From contig JAGDXR010000056.1 of the NCBI GenBank assembly GCA_023261745.1, positions 1 to 39,126 of the forward strand: DNA of 39,126 nt, in the 5' to 3' direction. Below the pieces are notes generated by a model that saw nothing but the letters and a program-made list of their open reading frames with translations, was not told the origin of the DNA and did no database searches. Below are positions 1-8,993 of the stretch, piece after piece. This stretch comes from Thermoplasmata archaeon. Lineage in GTDB: Archaea; Thermoplasmatota; Thermoplasmata; Thermoplasmatales; ARK-15. The first letter of the stretch is position 1; each line of letters opens with the position of its first letter. The translations under genes and the position numbers were made by a program.

Positions 1-1
1 T

Positions 2-91
2 CAGCCAGCCAATCGTTGCGGTTCAATGAACATCCACTCACGGGTGGAGCAGGAGGCCAGCAACAGGCTCCGAAGCTTTAGCGAGGAGTAG
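2..91 (+). CDS. tnpB: C-terminal end of TnpB (IS605/IS1341-type), partial
   Basis: One open frame enters from the left edge and stops at TAG (89-91). Its last residues include GSMN and EQEA followed by RLRSFSEE. The pattern of a GSM stretch, then QEA, then a short tail is the usual extreme C-terminus of archaeal TnpB, the RNA-guided nuclease of IS200/IS605-type elements. Only about 29 codons are visible, so the RuvC core and zinc finger are outside the window and I cannot say whether the gene is intact. The reading frame overlaps the structured RNA end described separately, as is normal for tnpB. The stretch is visibly richer in G and C than the neighbouring genes, which fits a mobile element. 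Confidence 0.72.
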   Translation, partial: QPANRCGSMNIHSRVEQEASNRLRSFSEE

Positions 92-96
92 CTGAC
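20..96 (+). ncRNA. omegaRNA-like right end of an IS605-type element
   Basis: This stretch holds a 5-bp hairpin (CCACT 34-38 with GGTGG 43-47), a second hairpin (GGAG..CC near 53-58 with GGCTCC 66-71) and then the conserved tail GCTTTAGC (75-82) followed by GAGTAGC and TGAC (to 96). The same tail occurs in a relic at 14245-14267. In IS605-type elements the transcript covering the tnpB 3' end forms the guide scaffold, and the guide is read from the flank just outside the element. The element boundary is therefore placed at about 96/97. The start of the RNA is uncertain and probably lies further left. Confidence 0.6.
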
Positions 97-1292
97 TAAA
101 AATTGAGGGAAATGTCCATTGTTTCTATACCTCTGAAATACCATATAATGGATGCAATAACACCCACTGACCAGAGAATCACGTTTATAATGATGAATTC
201 AAATATGGTGAAATGTGCTGATAAATAGAGCATGATTATATAAAGTGTAATAGGTATTATCCTGACTGTGGCGATACCCCTGGACCTTCTGAGAGTTTCA
301 AACAGTTCAGGTTCAAGATTGGTTCTGCTCACCCATCCAAATTCTGAAAATATCATGTTTATGAATAATATTATCAGGAAATATCCGAATTCTTTAATGA
401 ATGGCATCAGAACAATCATGGAAATTAAACCGGCTGAAAATGAAAATAACACAAATTTCTTTTTTCCCAGTTTCAGCGGGATTGTTGACAGAAAACCTCC
501 GATCGTCGCGCCTAGCATTGATACGAAGACAATAATTCCAACGTTCTCTGGATAATAATAAGGGCCTATAGCCAGTGCAAGAAGCCAGAAACTCATGTAC
601 TGGGAAATTCCAAGTAGAATGAGGACGGTATAAACCAGAGCCTTTGATGGTAAAGGTTTTTTTATTCCCTCATTCTTTATATTAAGTTCTTTTTTTAAAA
701 TTTCGGATTCATTTTCCATTCCATTTTTCTTTAACCAGAGATAGGATTCCGGTACTGAAATCCTTATCATGAGGAGAAGGATTACGCTTATCAGGGAAAT
801 TATCAAAAACGGTATCCTCTGGACATTTTCCTGAGAAAAGAAAGGCATCATGCTTATATATGCCAGGATTAATCCTCCAACATTAAACATGTTTGGGATA
901 AGAGTTAACGTATATTTTCTTTCAGATGGTTCAAAATTCTCTGAAAGTATTGCCAGGGAGGGAGGTTCCTCGCCACCAATACCGAAATTTGCCAAAGCAA
1001 GACCGATTTCAAACATTAAAAATGAAACGGAAAAATATATTACCAACGATCCAGCAGCATAAATTAATATGGTGATTATGAATATCTTTTTTCTTCCGTA
1101 AACATCTGAATAATGACCCATTATATAATTTCCAGCAAGCATAAAAACGGGTCCTGTTATAAGTGCTATGGTTGTAAATATTGGATTATTGAATATTGAC
1201 CAAGAGGTTGCCAGGGGAGCAACTGATGCAATAACTCCCCATAAGAAAAAACCACCTGAGGTTGATAGTAATATATACCATTTCCTGTTCAT
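96..1292 (-). CDS. MFS transporter (metabolite/sugar:H+ symporter type)
   Basis: This is a 12-helix major facilitator superfamily permease in the cytoplasmic membrane. It shows the loop 2-3 signature GHYSDVYGRKK, an acidic FGIGGEEPPS stretch in helix 4 and a PESYLWL motif after helix 6, typical of sugar and organic-acid proton symporters. The substrate cannot be predicted. The frame can be extended to a TTG at 1313, but the ATG at 1292 fits better: a TATA-like box (AATATAAAT on the plus strand, 1312-1320) lies about 25 bases upstream, as for a leaderless archaeal transcript. About 398 residues is normal length. The stop codon (96-98) straddles the proposed end of the IS605-type element, so the last residues may have been altered by that insertion. 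The stretch 1293-1360 holds only this promoter. Confidence 0.85.
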   Translation of the reverse strand: MNRKWYILLSTSGGFFLWGVIASVAPLATSWSIFNNPIFTTIALITGPVFMLAGNYIMGHYSDVYGRKKIFIITILIYAAGSLVIYFSVSFLMFEIGLALANFGIGGEEPPSLAILSENFEPSERKYTLTLIPNMFNVGGLILAYISMMPFFSQENVQRIPFLIISLISVILLLMIRISVPESYLWLKKNGMENESEILKKELNIKNEGIKKPLPSKALVYTVLILLGISQYMSFWLLALAIGPYYYPENVGIIVFVSMLGATIGGFLSTIPLKLGKKKFVLFSFSAGLISMIVLMPFIKEFGYFLIILFINMIFSEFGWVSRTNLEPELFETLRRSRGIATVRIIPITLYIIMLYLSAHFTIFEFIIINVILWSVGVIASIIWYFRGIETMDISLNF

Positions 1293-1309
1293 GAATTTAA
1301 AAAAATTAT

Positions 1310-1322
1310 TCAATATAAATTA
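1310..1322 (-). promoter_or_regulatory. TATA-like promoter of the MFS gene
   Basis: Read on the minus strand this is ATTTATATT, centred about 25 bases before the ATG at 1292. The spacing fits a leaderless transcript beginning at or next to the start codon. No ribosome binding site is seen. Confidence 0.4.
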
Positions 1323-1360
1323 TTTTTTAAATACATATTATAATATTCAATTTTTAGATA

Positions 1361-1735
1361 TTATCTATTAATATTTTTTATATTCTCAAGGTATGTTTGT
1401 TGATATGAAATTATATCATTATATTTTGAATGGGATATAAGCAGAATAATACCCGGCAGAATTATACCGAATATGAATCCGAGAACCATGTACTGCAATG
1501 TAATATTTTTCGCCAATACATACTGTTTATTTTTTACAAATTCATTTATCTTAAGGACCTTTACTGCTGATATTATATCTATAATTCCTATGATAAGGGG
1601 AAACAGTCCTGTAAAAATGAAAATGTACATCAGACCATAAAAGATAAGAAATATACCAATTATTATAAAAATTATGGCCGATATCATATTCATTATCCTG
1701 ATGGTATCCAGATGTGGCGGGTTATATTTATACAT
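1361..1735 (-). CDS. Small three-helix membrane protein, unknown
   Basis: The 124-residue product has two closely packed hydrophobic helices (about residues 15-60), a short basic loop (KINEFVKNKQY) and a third helix (about 80-105) before a polar tail. No enzyme motif is recognisable and I do not assign a family. The start ATG (1733-1735) lacks a ribosome binding site, but a run of alternating A and T at 1754-1768 could be a TATA box at leaderless distance, suggesting transcription separate from arcS, which ends 33 bases upstream. It is followed by the MFS gene on the same strand, with a 47-68 base gap depending on the start. Confidence 0.6.
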   Translation of the reverse strand: MYKYNPPHLDTIRIMNMISAIIFIIIGIFLIFYGLMYIFIFTGLFPLIIGIIDIISAVKVLKINEFVKNKQYVLAKNITLQYMVLGFIFGIILPGIILLISHSKYNDIISYQQTYLENIKNINR

Positions 1736-1768
1736 ATTGGATTATTAATGTATTTTATATATATATAT

Positions 1769-3220
1769 TTAATTGAAGGTCTTTTTGACATCTACGGCCT
1801 TTCCCCTGTCCATATTTTCCATATCTTCATGTCCCATAAGACTTTCTCCTATTCCAATAATTTCCTCATCTTTAATTATGGTAACTATATCCCCTTTCCT
1901 TATATCTTCAGATGATTCGATTATTCCGGGCACATAAACTGTACCTTTTGGATAAAAATCAATTTTCACGTAATATATTTTATTATTATACAGAAATTCA
2001 GCCGCTTCCTTCATGGGGAATATTTTACCCAGACGCCTGTTGTATCTTAAAAAATCCTCCCTGTCCCTTATATAGATGTCTTCCTGAACAAATTTTACCT
2101 TTTTTCCATTCAGGCCAAATTTTATTCCATACTGAAATGAGGCTACCGAATCTATATCATCTGTTATTGAAGGCCTGCTACTACATCCAGATATCTCATC
2201 TTTAAACCATTCCCTGGCATTTTCAGAATGGAGGTTCCCAAAATAATATTTTATGTCATTTTCTTCAAAAAGTTCTCTGAGAAAGTTCAGATCTTCCGGC
2301 AGAAATGCATATTTTTCAGAATATTTGTTGTTTTTTATATAATCATTTAACATTTCAATGATAAATTTTTTCTCATCCTCATACCATTTACCCGTGACAG
2401 GGATGTCGTAACTGTTTGCTGGAAAAGTATTTTCCAATTCCCTTGGCACGATACCGAGAGGAGAGGTCAGTATTACTTCATGGAAATGGGCGTTTTTTGA
2501 TTCTATCAATTTTTTGAAATATCTGTGACTTTTGGAAATAGAATATGGTTTCACTGCGGAGCATGGAAGAAACAGCAGACAATTCATCCCTGAAGGTTTT
2601 CTGTACCTTTCTGTTATCCTTTTTCTCCATCTAACAATTTCAGGTCTGAAGAGACTTTCATAATGACTTGCATTCATCCAGTTTCCCTTGACTGGATAAT
2701 ATTTTTCCAGATCATCATAATAATAGAAATCCATAATCCTTAAAATCGTTTTTGAAAATGGGTTGGGTATACTTTCAACAAGTGTTCTTATTCTGTTTTC
2801 CCTTATGGCTTTAACAGAAATATCAAAATAATATTCAAACATCCCTGAATAATCATCATTCCAGAGGCCCTTAAATTTTGGAAGCATATCATCAATAATA
2901 TCTATTCCCATGTATAGAATTGCAGGTATGGTTTCTGCATAAACCGAAGAGGGTAAATAGATCAATTTATCATTATGTTTTATCCTTGCTTCCATTACCA
3001 TCTTAACAAATTTTTCTGGATCCTTGAATTTTGTAAACAGCCCTGGCAAAATCAAAACATTATTTTTTTCTATTAATTTTTCATTGATCTCAACATCATA
3101 GATCTCTTCAGGATTCAAAATTTTTCCATTTATATTTTCTTCCCTGATATACTTTGGATATATTTCATCCTCCATTTTAACAATCCTTGCCAATCCATCC
3201 CTGCTTATTAATTCCATCAT
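1769..3220 (-). CDS. arcS: Archaeosine synthase ArcS (TgtA2)
   Basis: ArcS acts after tRNA-guanine transglycosylase has put preQ0 at position 15 of archaeal tRNA, and takes part in converting preQ0 to archaeosine by way of a lysine adduct. The ArcS signature PCxxxKPYSxSxSH is seen at residues 219-232, and the C-terminal about 80 residues form a PUA RNA-binding domain ending in RGKAVDVKKTF. The family's N-terminal TGT-like domain is present but lacks TGT catalysis. At 483 residues it is of the shorter ArcS type. Its start overlaps the stop of the large coiled-coil gene by four bases (ATGA, 3217-3220), indicating translational coupling. The radical SAM partner RaSEA is not in this window. Confidence 0.9.
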   Translation of the reverse strand: MMELISRDGLARIVKMEDEIYPKYIREENINGKILNPEEIYDVEINEKLIEKNNVLILPGLFTKFKDPEKFVKMVMEARIKHNDKLIYLPSSVYAETIPAILYMGIDIIDDMLPKFKGLWNDDYSGMFEYYFDISVKAIRENRIRTLVESIPNPFSKTILRIMDFYYYDDLEKYYPVKGNWMNASHYESLFRPEIVRWRKRITERYRKPSGMNCLLFLPCSAVKPYSISKSHRYFKKLIESKNAHFHEVILTSPLGIVPRELENTFPANSYDIPVTGKWYEDEKKFIIEMLNDYIKNNKYSEKYAFLPEDLNFLRELFEENDIKYYFGNLHSENAREWFKDEISGCSSRPSITDDIDSVASFQYGIKFGLNGKKVKFVQEDIYIRDREDFLRYNRRLGKIFPMKEAAEFLYNNKIYYVKIDFYPKGTVYVPGIIESSEDIRKGDIVTIIKDEEIIGIGESLMGHEDMENMDRGKAVDVKKTFN

Positions 3221-6200
3221 ATTTTCACAATGAATATATAATCTTTTGTTGGTTCAAAATAAAATTTATTTCCGCATTTTGGACAGCTTCCTGATTTTTT
3301 GGCACATTCATAATGGTAAGTCGAATTACATTTATTGCATATCAGAACCATGGAATTTCTTTCTATGGTCTTTTTGCATATTTCACATATTTCAGATCCA
3401 CTGGATTTTGATATCCTGAATCCCCTGTCAATCAAAGGCCTGAAATTTATTTCCCTTACCATTGATTTTTTATCATTTGCGGTTTCATAATATATGTTGA
3501 GAGTTAATTTATCCCCCTTAGATATCTTAGTTTTTTCAATCTTATTAATTCCATCATTTGATTTTATGATATCTATACTGAATTCAACGGGCTGTAAAGA
3601 TCCTGAAATCCTTAATTTAACATTTTTTATATCATTTTTTGAAATATTTTTTATTGAAACATTTACAGGTATATCTATCTGGCCTAAAGTTATTTTTAAA
3701 ATAATGTTCATTATAGAATCAACATGTAAGGTTTCAGTTTTTTTATTTTGTACAGTTTCTTTAGGAGGTTTAGGAGATTGAATTACAGCGGGCTGAGGGT
3801 TCTTAGCCTGAGTGGTTTTTAATTGCTGATTTGAAATCTGTACAGGAGGTTCTGGAACTGTTTTTTTAGGCATTTCTATTTTTTGCTGGCTCTGCAATAC
3901 GGGTTTAACAGCCTGAGTGGACATTTCAGCCTGTTTTGTTATCTGATCTGCGCTCTGAGAAACTTTTTGTTGAACTTTCGTTTCCACGATCCCTTTCTTT
4001 TCAGGCATATTTTTTACAGGAGGATTTTCCTTAAAATTCAGAGAATTTTCAATCTTATCCAGCATGTTCTTAATGTAAGAATAACCTGCGCTAAAATCAA
4101 TGTTATTCAAAATCTTCTTCTCTTCAAAAACATCTATATTTTTTCTGTCTAATTCATCTATTCTTTTAAGCATTTTTTCAATTCTTCCTTTGAATATATC
4201 TCTGAGAGAATTCATTATCAAAATTTCCATGTTGTATGATACGAATTTCTTTTCCAAATTCCTGAAATCTCTCTTTTCTATCAGATCTTTTAAAACCTTC
4301 AATTTTTCTGGATCCTTTATATCTTTTGATATTCTGTTAATCTTTTCATTAAGTGAATTTATGATATCCTCCAATATTTTGGTTCTGTATTTTTCTGTTG
4401 ATGCATTCAATTCAGTAGGTGGAATTATCCCGATGTTGAGACTGTAATTCAGGGTGTTTTGGATTGCTGCATCTGGTTCAGGATGATATATCATATCTCT
4501 GGAAATTGAAACAAAAACATCCTTTACATAATCCATTACATATTTCACATATTCTTTATAATTTTTGTATTCAACCAGTGAAAATATGTCGGCTATCATC
4601 TGATATTTCTTATTTCCCCATAGATATAGCATATATGCAGAATCTTCTGATGAAGTCTTAACATATTTAGATATATATGTTATCGAATCCAGCCTTGATT
4701 TTAATATATTGAATAATTTTAGGTTAACAGTCCTTTCAAGTTCACCGTTTGTTTGTTTGAATTCTATTATAAGATAATTGAGATTTTCAACATCCTCAAG
4801 TTTTAGGAGGGATGTTATTATATTAGATGAAAGTTCATTTAATTTATTGTATATCTCATCAATATTTTCATTCAGAATTCTTGACAATGAATATATATAT
4901 TTAGATGTGATCTGAGAAGCTCCTATTATTTTCTCTATTGAAACATTGACATGATCTATCGTATATTCTAAAATTTCTATTGACTCATCTATCTTTCCGT
5001 TTTGGAATGAATTCCGTGCCTCCTGATACATTTTAACAGCCTTATCCACCTTGGCACCAATGGATGTTGCGATATTTATTTTTATTTTCAGTGTCTCAAT
5101 ATAATCCTTTATTATTTTGATTTTCTTTGAAAGTTCCTCAAATTTATCTAGCATATCTGACATTTCGATTATTGATGCTGTATATTTCCCCCTGTTCAAA
5201 AGCTGATTGATCCTTTCAAAACTGACCAGAAAATCTTTGGGTGGCTGTGACTGGAATCTTGTTATGGCCTCCTTCATCCTCATGAAAAGTTTTTCTGATA
5301 CATCGGTAAGCATCTCCACATCCTTGATATTTTCCAGAGCCTCCAGTGCCTGTTTAAATGAATCCAGAGGATTATCATATCTGAGCGTTCTTTTTGCAGA
5401 TGAAATCAAACCTTCTGCAATTATGGTATTCATTGTATTCTTCTTTTCATTAATCTTCTTTTCAACGTTATCAACAAAATCCTTTACTATTTTTGTAATC
5501 TCATCATTGACTGTCAGGTAATTTGTTCTGTAATAATCCTTGAATTTCTGCAGATCACCATTTTTAAGTAATTCTTCAAGGTTTTTAATAAATTCGTATG
5601 TCTTTGGAAGATCCAGCCCCACATTTTTGAAAAATGAAATTTTTACATAAATATCTTCCAGCATTTTTTTGGCACTGTCATATTCAACCGAAATTTTTTC
5701 TATTTCATTATTGATCTTTTTGAGACTATTGTATGCAGTCAGATAATCTCCCTTGCTGTAAAAATCAATGCTTTTATTCAGGTCATCAATTAAATATTCT
5801 ATTTTATATTTATTAAGTTTTATCTTGATATCCATAATAGAATTAAACACATGGTTTCTGAATTCAATCAATTTTCCTTCTACATTATCATATAGAATTT
5901 CGATATCCTTCAAATCATTTCTGTTTATCTGGAGGTCATTTGCCATATCAGCATATAATCCGGTTGATGAAATTATTTCTTTTAAAATCTTTATTATTTC
6001 TTCAAGATTTTTGAATGAATTCTGCGAAATAATATAATTGAATTCTTCCATTATTCTGTCAAGGCTATTGATTATATTTTCCCCAGAATATTTTGACAAA
6101 ACTGAATTATATTTATCATCATCATTCAGAATCTTTTTTATCCTTTTATCCAGCAGGGATTGTGTACTCAGGTATGTGAAAGAATTCTCAAATATATCCA

Positions 6201-8223
6201 TGAAAATGTTTTCGGAATCGATTATCTGCTGAAGTGTTGATATTGTTATCTCAGATTCCTTTTTTGCATCATTCAACACGGTCTCAAGATTTTTATAATC
6301 TATATTTATATTATTATCTTTTAAGACGTTGATCAGTTTTTCAAAATAAACTATTCTTTTCCCGACAATATCCCTGATATCTCTGTTCAATTCTGAAAAT
6401 ATTATATTTAAATACTTTTTTTTAAGTTCCTCGTTTATATCCGATTCATATATTTCATCGAATTTTTTAGAGTGATCCCCCATTTCAAAACTGAGTTTGT
6501 TTAAAGTTTCAAGCACATTTTTTATCTTGACATAATATTCTGACAATTTCTGCAATTTTATAGAATTTTTGATTTTTATGTATTCATCAAGCAACAATTT
6601 TGCGGAATCAAAATCCATTCTTTCTATATCATTTAATATATCATTCTTGATTTTTTCAAATTTTTCCAACATCACATTCAGAGAATTCTTATCTTCAATT
6701 TCATTCAGGGATTCATTGAATTTTTCTGCAAATTCTTTTCTGAGAATATCAATAAAATCCTTTAAATTCTTCAGAAAATCGAAGGGTTTGTATGAAGAAA
6801 TGATATTAAGCTTTGCAGCGGAATTTTCTAGATTTAATCCATTCTGGTTCAAATAAATTATAAAATTCTTTATTTTTGAAACGAGTGAATCCCTGCCATT
6901 CATGGCCTTTTCATTGATATTCTGTATAAAATCTTCAAGAATTTTTTTGGCATTTTCTGGATCTGATATTATCTTTTCATCTATATTTTTAAGATTGCTT
7001 TTGTCAATCTCCACATTAAGAAATTTGAGATATGCAATATTCGAATTTAATTCATCCAGCTGTTGTTTTAATTTTTTCTTTAATTCGATTACATTTCCTG
7101 TCCTCTTTTCCATTTCAAATAATACTTCCAGAGCCTCATCCAGCTCCCTGTTTTCAAGCAAGTTTTTGGCCTTATTCAACTGAGTAACCAAATCCTTTAC
7201 ATTTTCACCCTGTTTCATGAGGTCGAGTATTTTTCTGGAAAGCTCACTTACCCTCTCTGTAATGATCTTTATTTTTTCCGATGAAAGTTTAGATGTCAGA
7301 TCCTTAATCAAACTCAGGGAATTTGCATAATCCCCGCTGTTGATCGAAAGAAAAATTTCCTGCAACTTATCTTCATAATTGGAAGGATTGATTCCGAATT
7401 TTTCAGAATTTTTTATTGTTGTGGAAAGATTCTTTACCATCTCTGTGAGGATCCTTACAAGCTGTTCTTCAATTCTGATGTTAAAGGAATCCAGTTCTTC
7501 AATTGCCTCTATGTGCCGATTTTTCTGAATGAGATCATTAACCTTTTTTTGCTCTATTGTAAATATACTAATGTTCGGAGATATTCTACGATATATTTCT
7601 TGAAGATTGACCATCTTTTCTATCTTTTTGGATACAAGATCTGCAACATACTGATAAACAAGCAATTTAAAATCATTCAATACATTAAGGGAATATTCAT
7701 TTATATCTATCAGTTTTGAGATTAGATTTCCCGCCCTTTCAATAAATTCATTACTCAAATTTTTTGGCAATTTCTGCATTATCTCTTCAATCTTTTTATT
7801 GATCAGAGTTATTGAATCTTTGAGAATCTCATCTTTTATTTCCTTTAGATTTTCAGCTGAATATATTTTCTGCAATTTTGCATTTAAATCCGATACATCA
7901 ATTTCAAGAGATCTCAATGATTCAATGTACTTCTCAATAATTTTCTTATTTTCTTCTATTGTGGATGTAAGAGATTTATTTAACAGTTCTTTCAATTTTA
8001 TATAAACATCATAGGCCTCTATGAACTTTTTATCATCATATAATTTTTTTACCTCATCATATAAATTTTTCATTTCGTCATTTAAGATTTTATTATTTTC
8101 CAATAATTTTATACTTGCATCTATTGATGGCATCTCTTTATCGAGTATATCCTTCTTCTGCCGCATCTCTTTTGTCTTTTCTTCAAGTTCCTTGGATATC
8201 TTGTACGGACTTATTCCCACCAA
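3217..8223 (-). CDS. Giant helical-repeat protein with C-terminal RING/PHD-like zinc finger
   Basis: The 1668-residue product has no signal peptide or membrane helix. Residues 1 to about 1390 are nearly all helix and coiled coil, rich in K, E, I, N and L, with a recurring unit like GxYxxAxxxLxxL (examples: GDYANSLSLIKDL, GDYLTAYNSLKKI, GKYTASIIEMSDML, GKIDESIEILEY) resembling degenerate TPR-type hairpins. A Pro/Gln/Lys-rich linker (about 1398-1495) leads to a beta-rich domain (about 1497-1598) and then a zinc-binding knuckle (about 1612-1651) spaced C-x2-C-x12-C-x2-C-x4-H-x2-C-x6-C-x2-C, like prokaryotic RING or PHD fingers. There is no Walker A motif, so it is not an SMC or Rad50 ATPase. It starts at TTG (8221-8223), seven bases after a strong GGAGG (8231-8235); GTG at 8220 is possible. 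Its function is unknown; a scaffold is the plainest guess. Confidence 0.8.
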   Translation of the reverse strand: MVGISPYKISKELEEKTKEMRQKKDILDKEMPSIDASIKLLENNKILNDEMKNLYDEVKKLYDDKKFIEAYDVYIKLKELLNKSLTSTIEENKKIIEKYIESLRSLEIDVSDLNAKLQKIYSAENLKEIKDEILKDSITLINKKIEEIMQKLPKNLSNEFIERAGNLISKLIDINEYSLNVLNDFKLLVYQYVADLVSKKIEKMVNLQEIYRRISPNISIFTIEQKKVNDLIQKNRHIEAIEELDSFNIRIEEQLVRILTEMVKNLSTTIKNSEKFGINPSNYEDKLQEIFLSINSGDYANSLSLIKDLTSKLSSEKIKIITERVSELSRKILDLMKQGENVKDLVTQLNKAKNLLENRELDEALEVLFEMEKRTGNVIELKKKLKQQLDELNSNIAYLKFLNVEIDKSNLKNIDEKIISDPENAKKILEDFIQNINEKAMNGRDSLVSKIKNFIIYLNQNGLNLENSAAKLNIISSYKPFDFLKNLKDFIDILRKEFAEKFNESLNEIEDKNSLNVMLEKFEKIKNDILNDIERMDFDSAKLLLDEYIKIKNSIKLQKLSEYYVKIKNVLETLNKLSFEMGDHSKKFDEIYESDINEELKKKYLNIIFSELNRDIRDIVGKRIVYFEKLINVLKDNNINIDYKNLETVLNDAKKESEITISTLQQIIDSENIFMDIFENSFTYLSTQSLLDKRIKKILNDDDKYNSVLSKYSGENIINSLDRIMEEFNYIISQNSFKNLEEIIKILKEIISSTGLYADMANDLQINRNDLKDIEILYDNVEGKLIEFRNHVFNSIMDIKIKLNKYKIEYLIDDLNKSIDFYSKGDYLTAYNSLKKINNEIEKISVEYDSAKKMLEDIYVKISFFKNVGLDLPKTYEFIKNLEELLKNGDLQKFKDYYRTNYLTVNDEITKIVKDFVDNVEKKINEKKNTMNTIIAEGLISSAKRTLRYDNPLDSFKQALEALENIKDVEMLTDVSEKLFMRMKEAITRFQSQPPKDFLVSFERINQLLNRGKYTASIIEMSDMLDKFEELSKKIKIIKDYIETLKIKINIATSIGAKVDKAVKMYQEARNSFQNGKIDESIEILEYTIDHVNVSIEKIIGASQITSKYIYSLSRILNENIDEIYNKLNELSSNIITSLLKLEDVENLNYLIIEFKQTNGELERTVNLKLFNILKSRLDSITYISKYVKTSSEDSAYMLYLWGNKKYQMIADIFSLVEYKNYKEYVKYVMDYVKDVFVSISRDMIYHPEPDAAIQNTLNYSLNIGIIPPTELNASTEKYRTKILEDIINSLNEKINRISKDIKDPEKLKVLKDLIEKRDFRNLEKKFVSYNMEILIMNSLRDIFKGRIEKMLKRIDELDRKNIDVFEEKKILNNIDFSAGYSYIKNMLDKIENSLNFKENPPVKNMPEKKGIVETKVQQKVSQSADQITKQAEMSTQAVKPVLQSQQKIEMPKKTVPEPPVQISNQQLKTTQAKNPQPAVIQSPKPPKETVQNKKTETLHVDSIMNIILKITLGQIDIPVNVSIKNISKNDIKNVKLRISGSLQPVEFSIDIIKSNDGINKIEKTKISKGDKLTLNIYYETANDKKSMVREINFRPLIDRGFRISKSSGSEICEICKKTIERNSMVLICNKCNSTYHYECAKKSGSCPKCGNKFYFEPTKDYIFIVKI

Positions 8224-8270
8224 CTTTTTTCCTCCTTTAATATGGATAATGATATCCTCATAGATATTTT

Positions 8271-8993
8271 TTATTTTTTATTGCAGAATTTTCCAAATTT
8301 TCCTATGTATGTGTGGTCCAGTAATAATACATCCATATCCTCTATATTTAAACATTTCGAAAATATCGGACCAGGAGGATCGCTAGCCAGGGACATCCCG
8401 GTATATACATTAAATGATGGTTCAACGATAATTTTTCCTCTGAACATGGGATAATATTTTCTCATCTTTTTGTTTGATTTCCCGATCAGCCATATGGCCG
8501 AATAATTTTTTCCGGATAAATTCATGATACTTATTTCAGGATGTATATGGCCCATGATCAAATATTTCGCATCATTGAGAGAATCTTCAGGCCATGTGTG
8601 ACCGTGCGTCTTGTATATATATCCATCAAGATAGCCTTTGGGAGGATATATTTCTGCATCAATAAATTTTTCAATGTTTCCATCATGATTCCCCTTTACT
8701 ATAGTGACCGAGAATTTATCATTCAAGACATCAAAAAAATTCTTAATCTTTTCCATAATAGATTTTTTTGGAATTTTTATTGAATGTTTAACATCGCCCA
8801 ATATTGTAATCCTATCGACATTCCTTTTTTCTGACATATTCATGATCCTTTTGATCATACTATCTGTGCTGTCCGGGAGTATTATACCTTTTTCAAAGAA
8901 TTCACTCTCTATTCCAATGTGCAGATCCGATATAATCAATTCCTTTTTTTCTGAATTGTAAAGGGCCCTTTCATTCATTATTATTTTGATCAT
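8271..8993 (-). CDS. PdeM/COG1407-type metallophosphoesterase
   Basis: This is a calcineurin-like metallophosphoesterase of about 240 residues. It shows the full metal-binding series in order: SDLHIG (about residues 22-27), LGDVKHS, KGNHDGN, THGHTW and MGHIHPE. The arrangement and the C-terminal half match the COG1407 group, whose bacterial members (PdeM) are associated with DNA ligase and Lhr helicase in DNA repair. Its actual substrate is unknown. The start ATG (8991-8993) lies inside the end of the reductase gene, an overlap of 23 bases, so the two are probably co-transcribed. A gap of 47 bases with a strong ribosome binding site separates it from the large helical-repeat gene. Confidence 0.8.
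   Translation of the reverse strand: MIKIIMNERALYNSEKKELIISDLHIGIESEFFEKGIILPDSTDSMIKRIMNMSEKRNVDRITILGDVKHSIKIPKKSIMEKIKNFFDVLNDKFSVTIVKGNHDGNIEKFIDAEIYPPKGYLDGYIYKTHGHTWPEDSLNDAKYLIMGHIHPEISIMNLSGKNYSAIWLIGKSNKKMRKYYPMFRGKIIVEPSFNVYTGMSLASDPPGPIFSKCLNIEDMDVLLLDHTYIGKFGKFCNKK

Noticed and set aside
3217-8223. Reading the giant coiled-coil gene as an SMC or Rad50 relative.
   Set aside because: There is no Walker A, signature or Walker B motif at either end; the C-terminus is a zinc knuckle instead.
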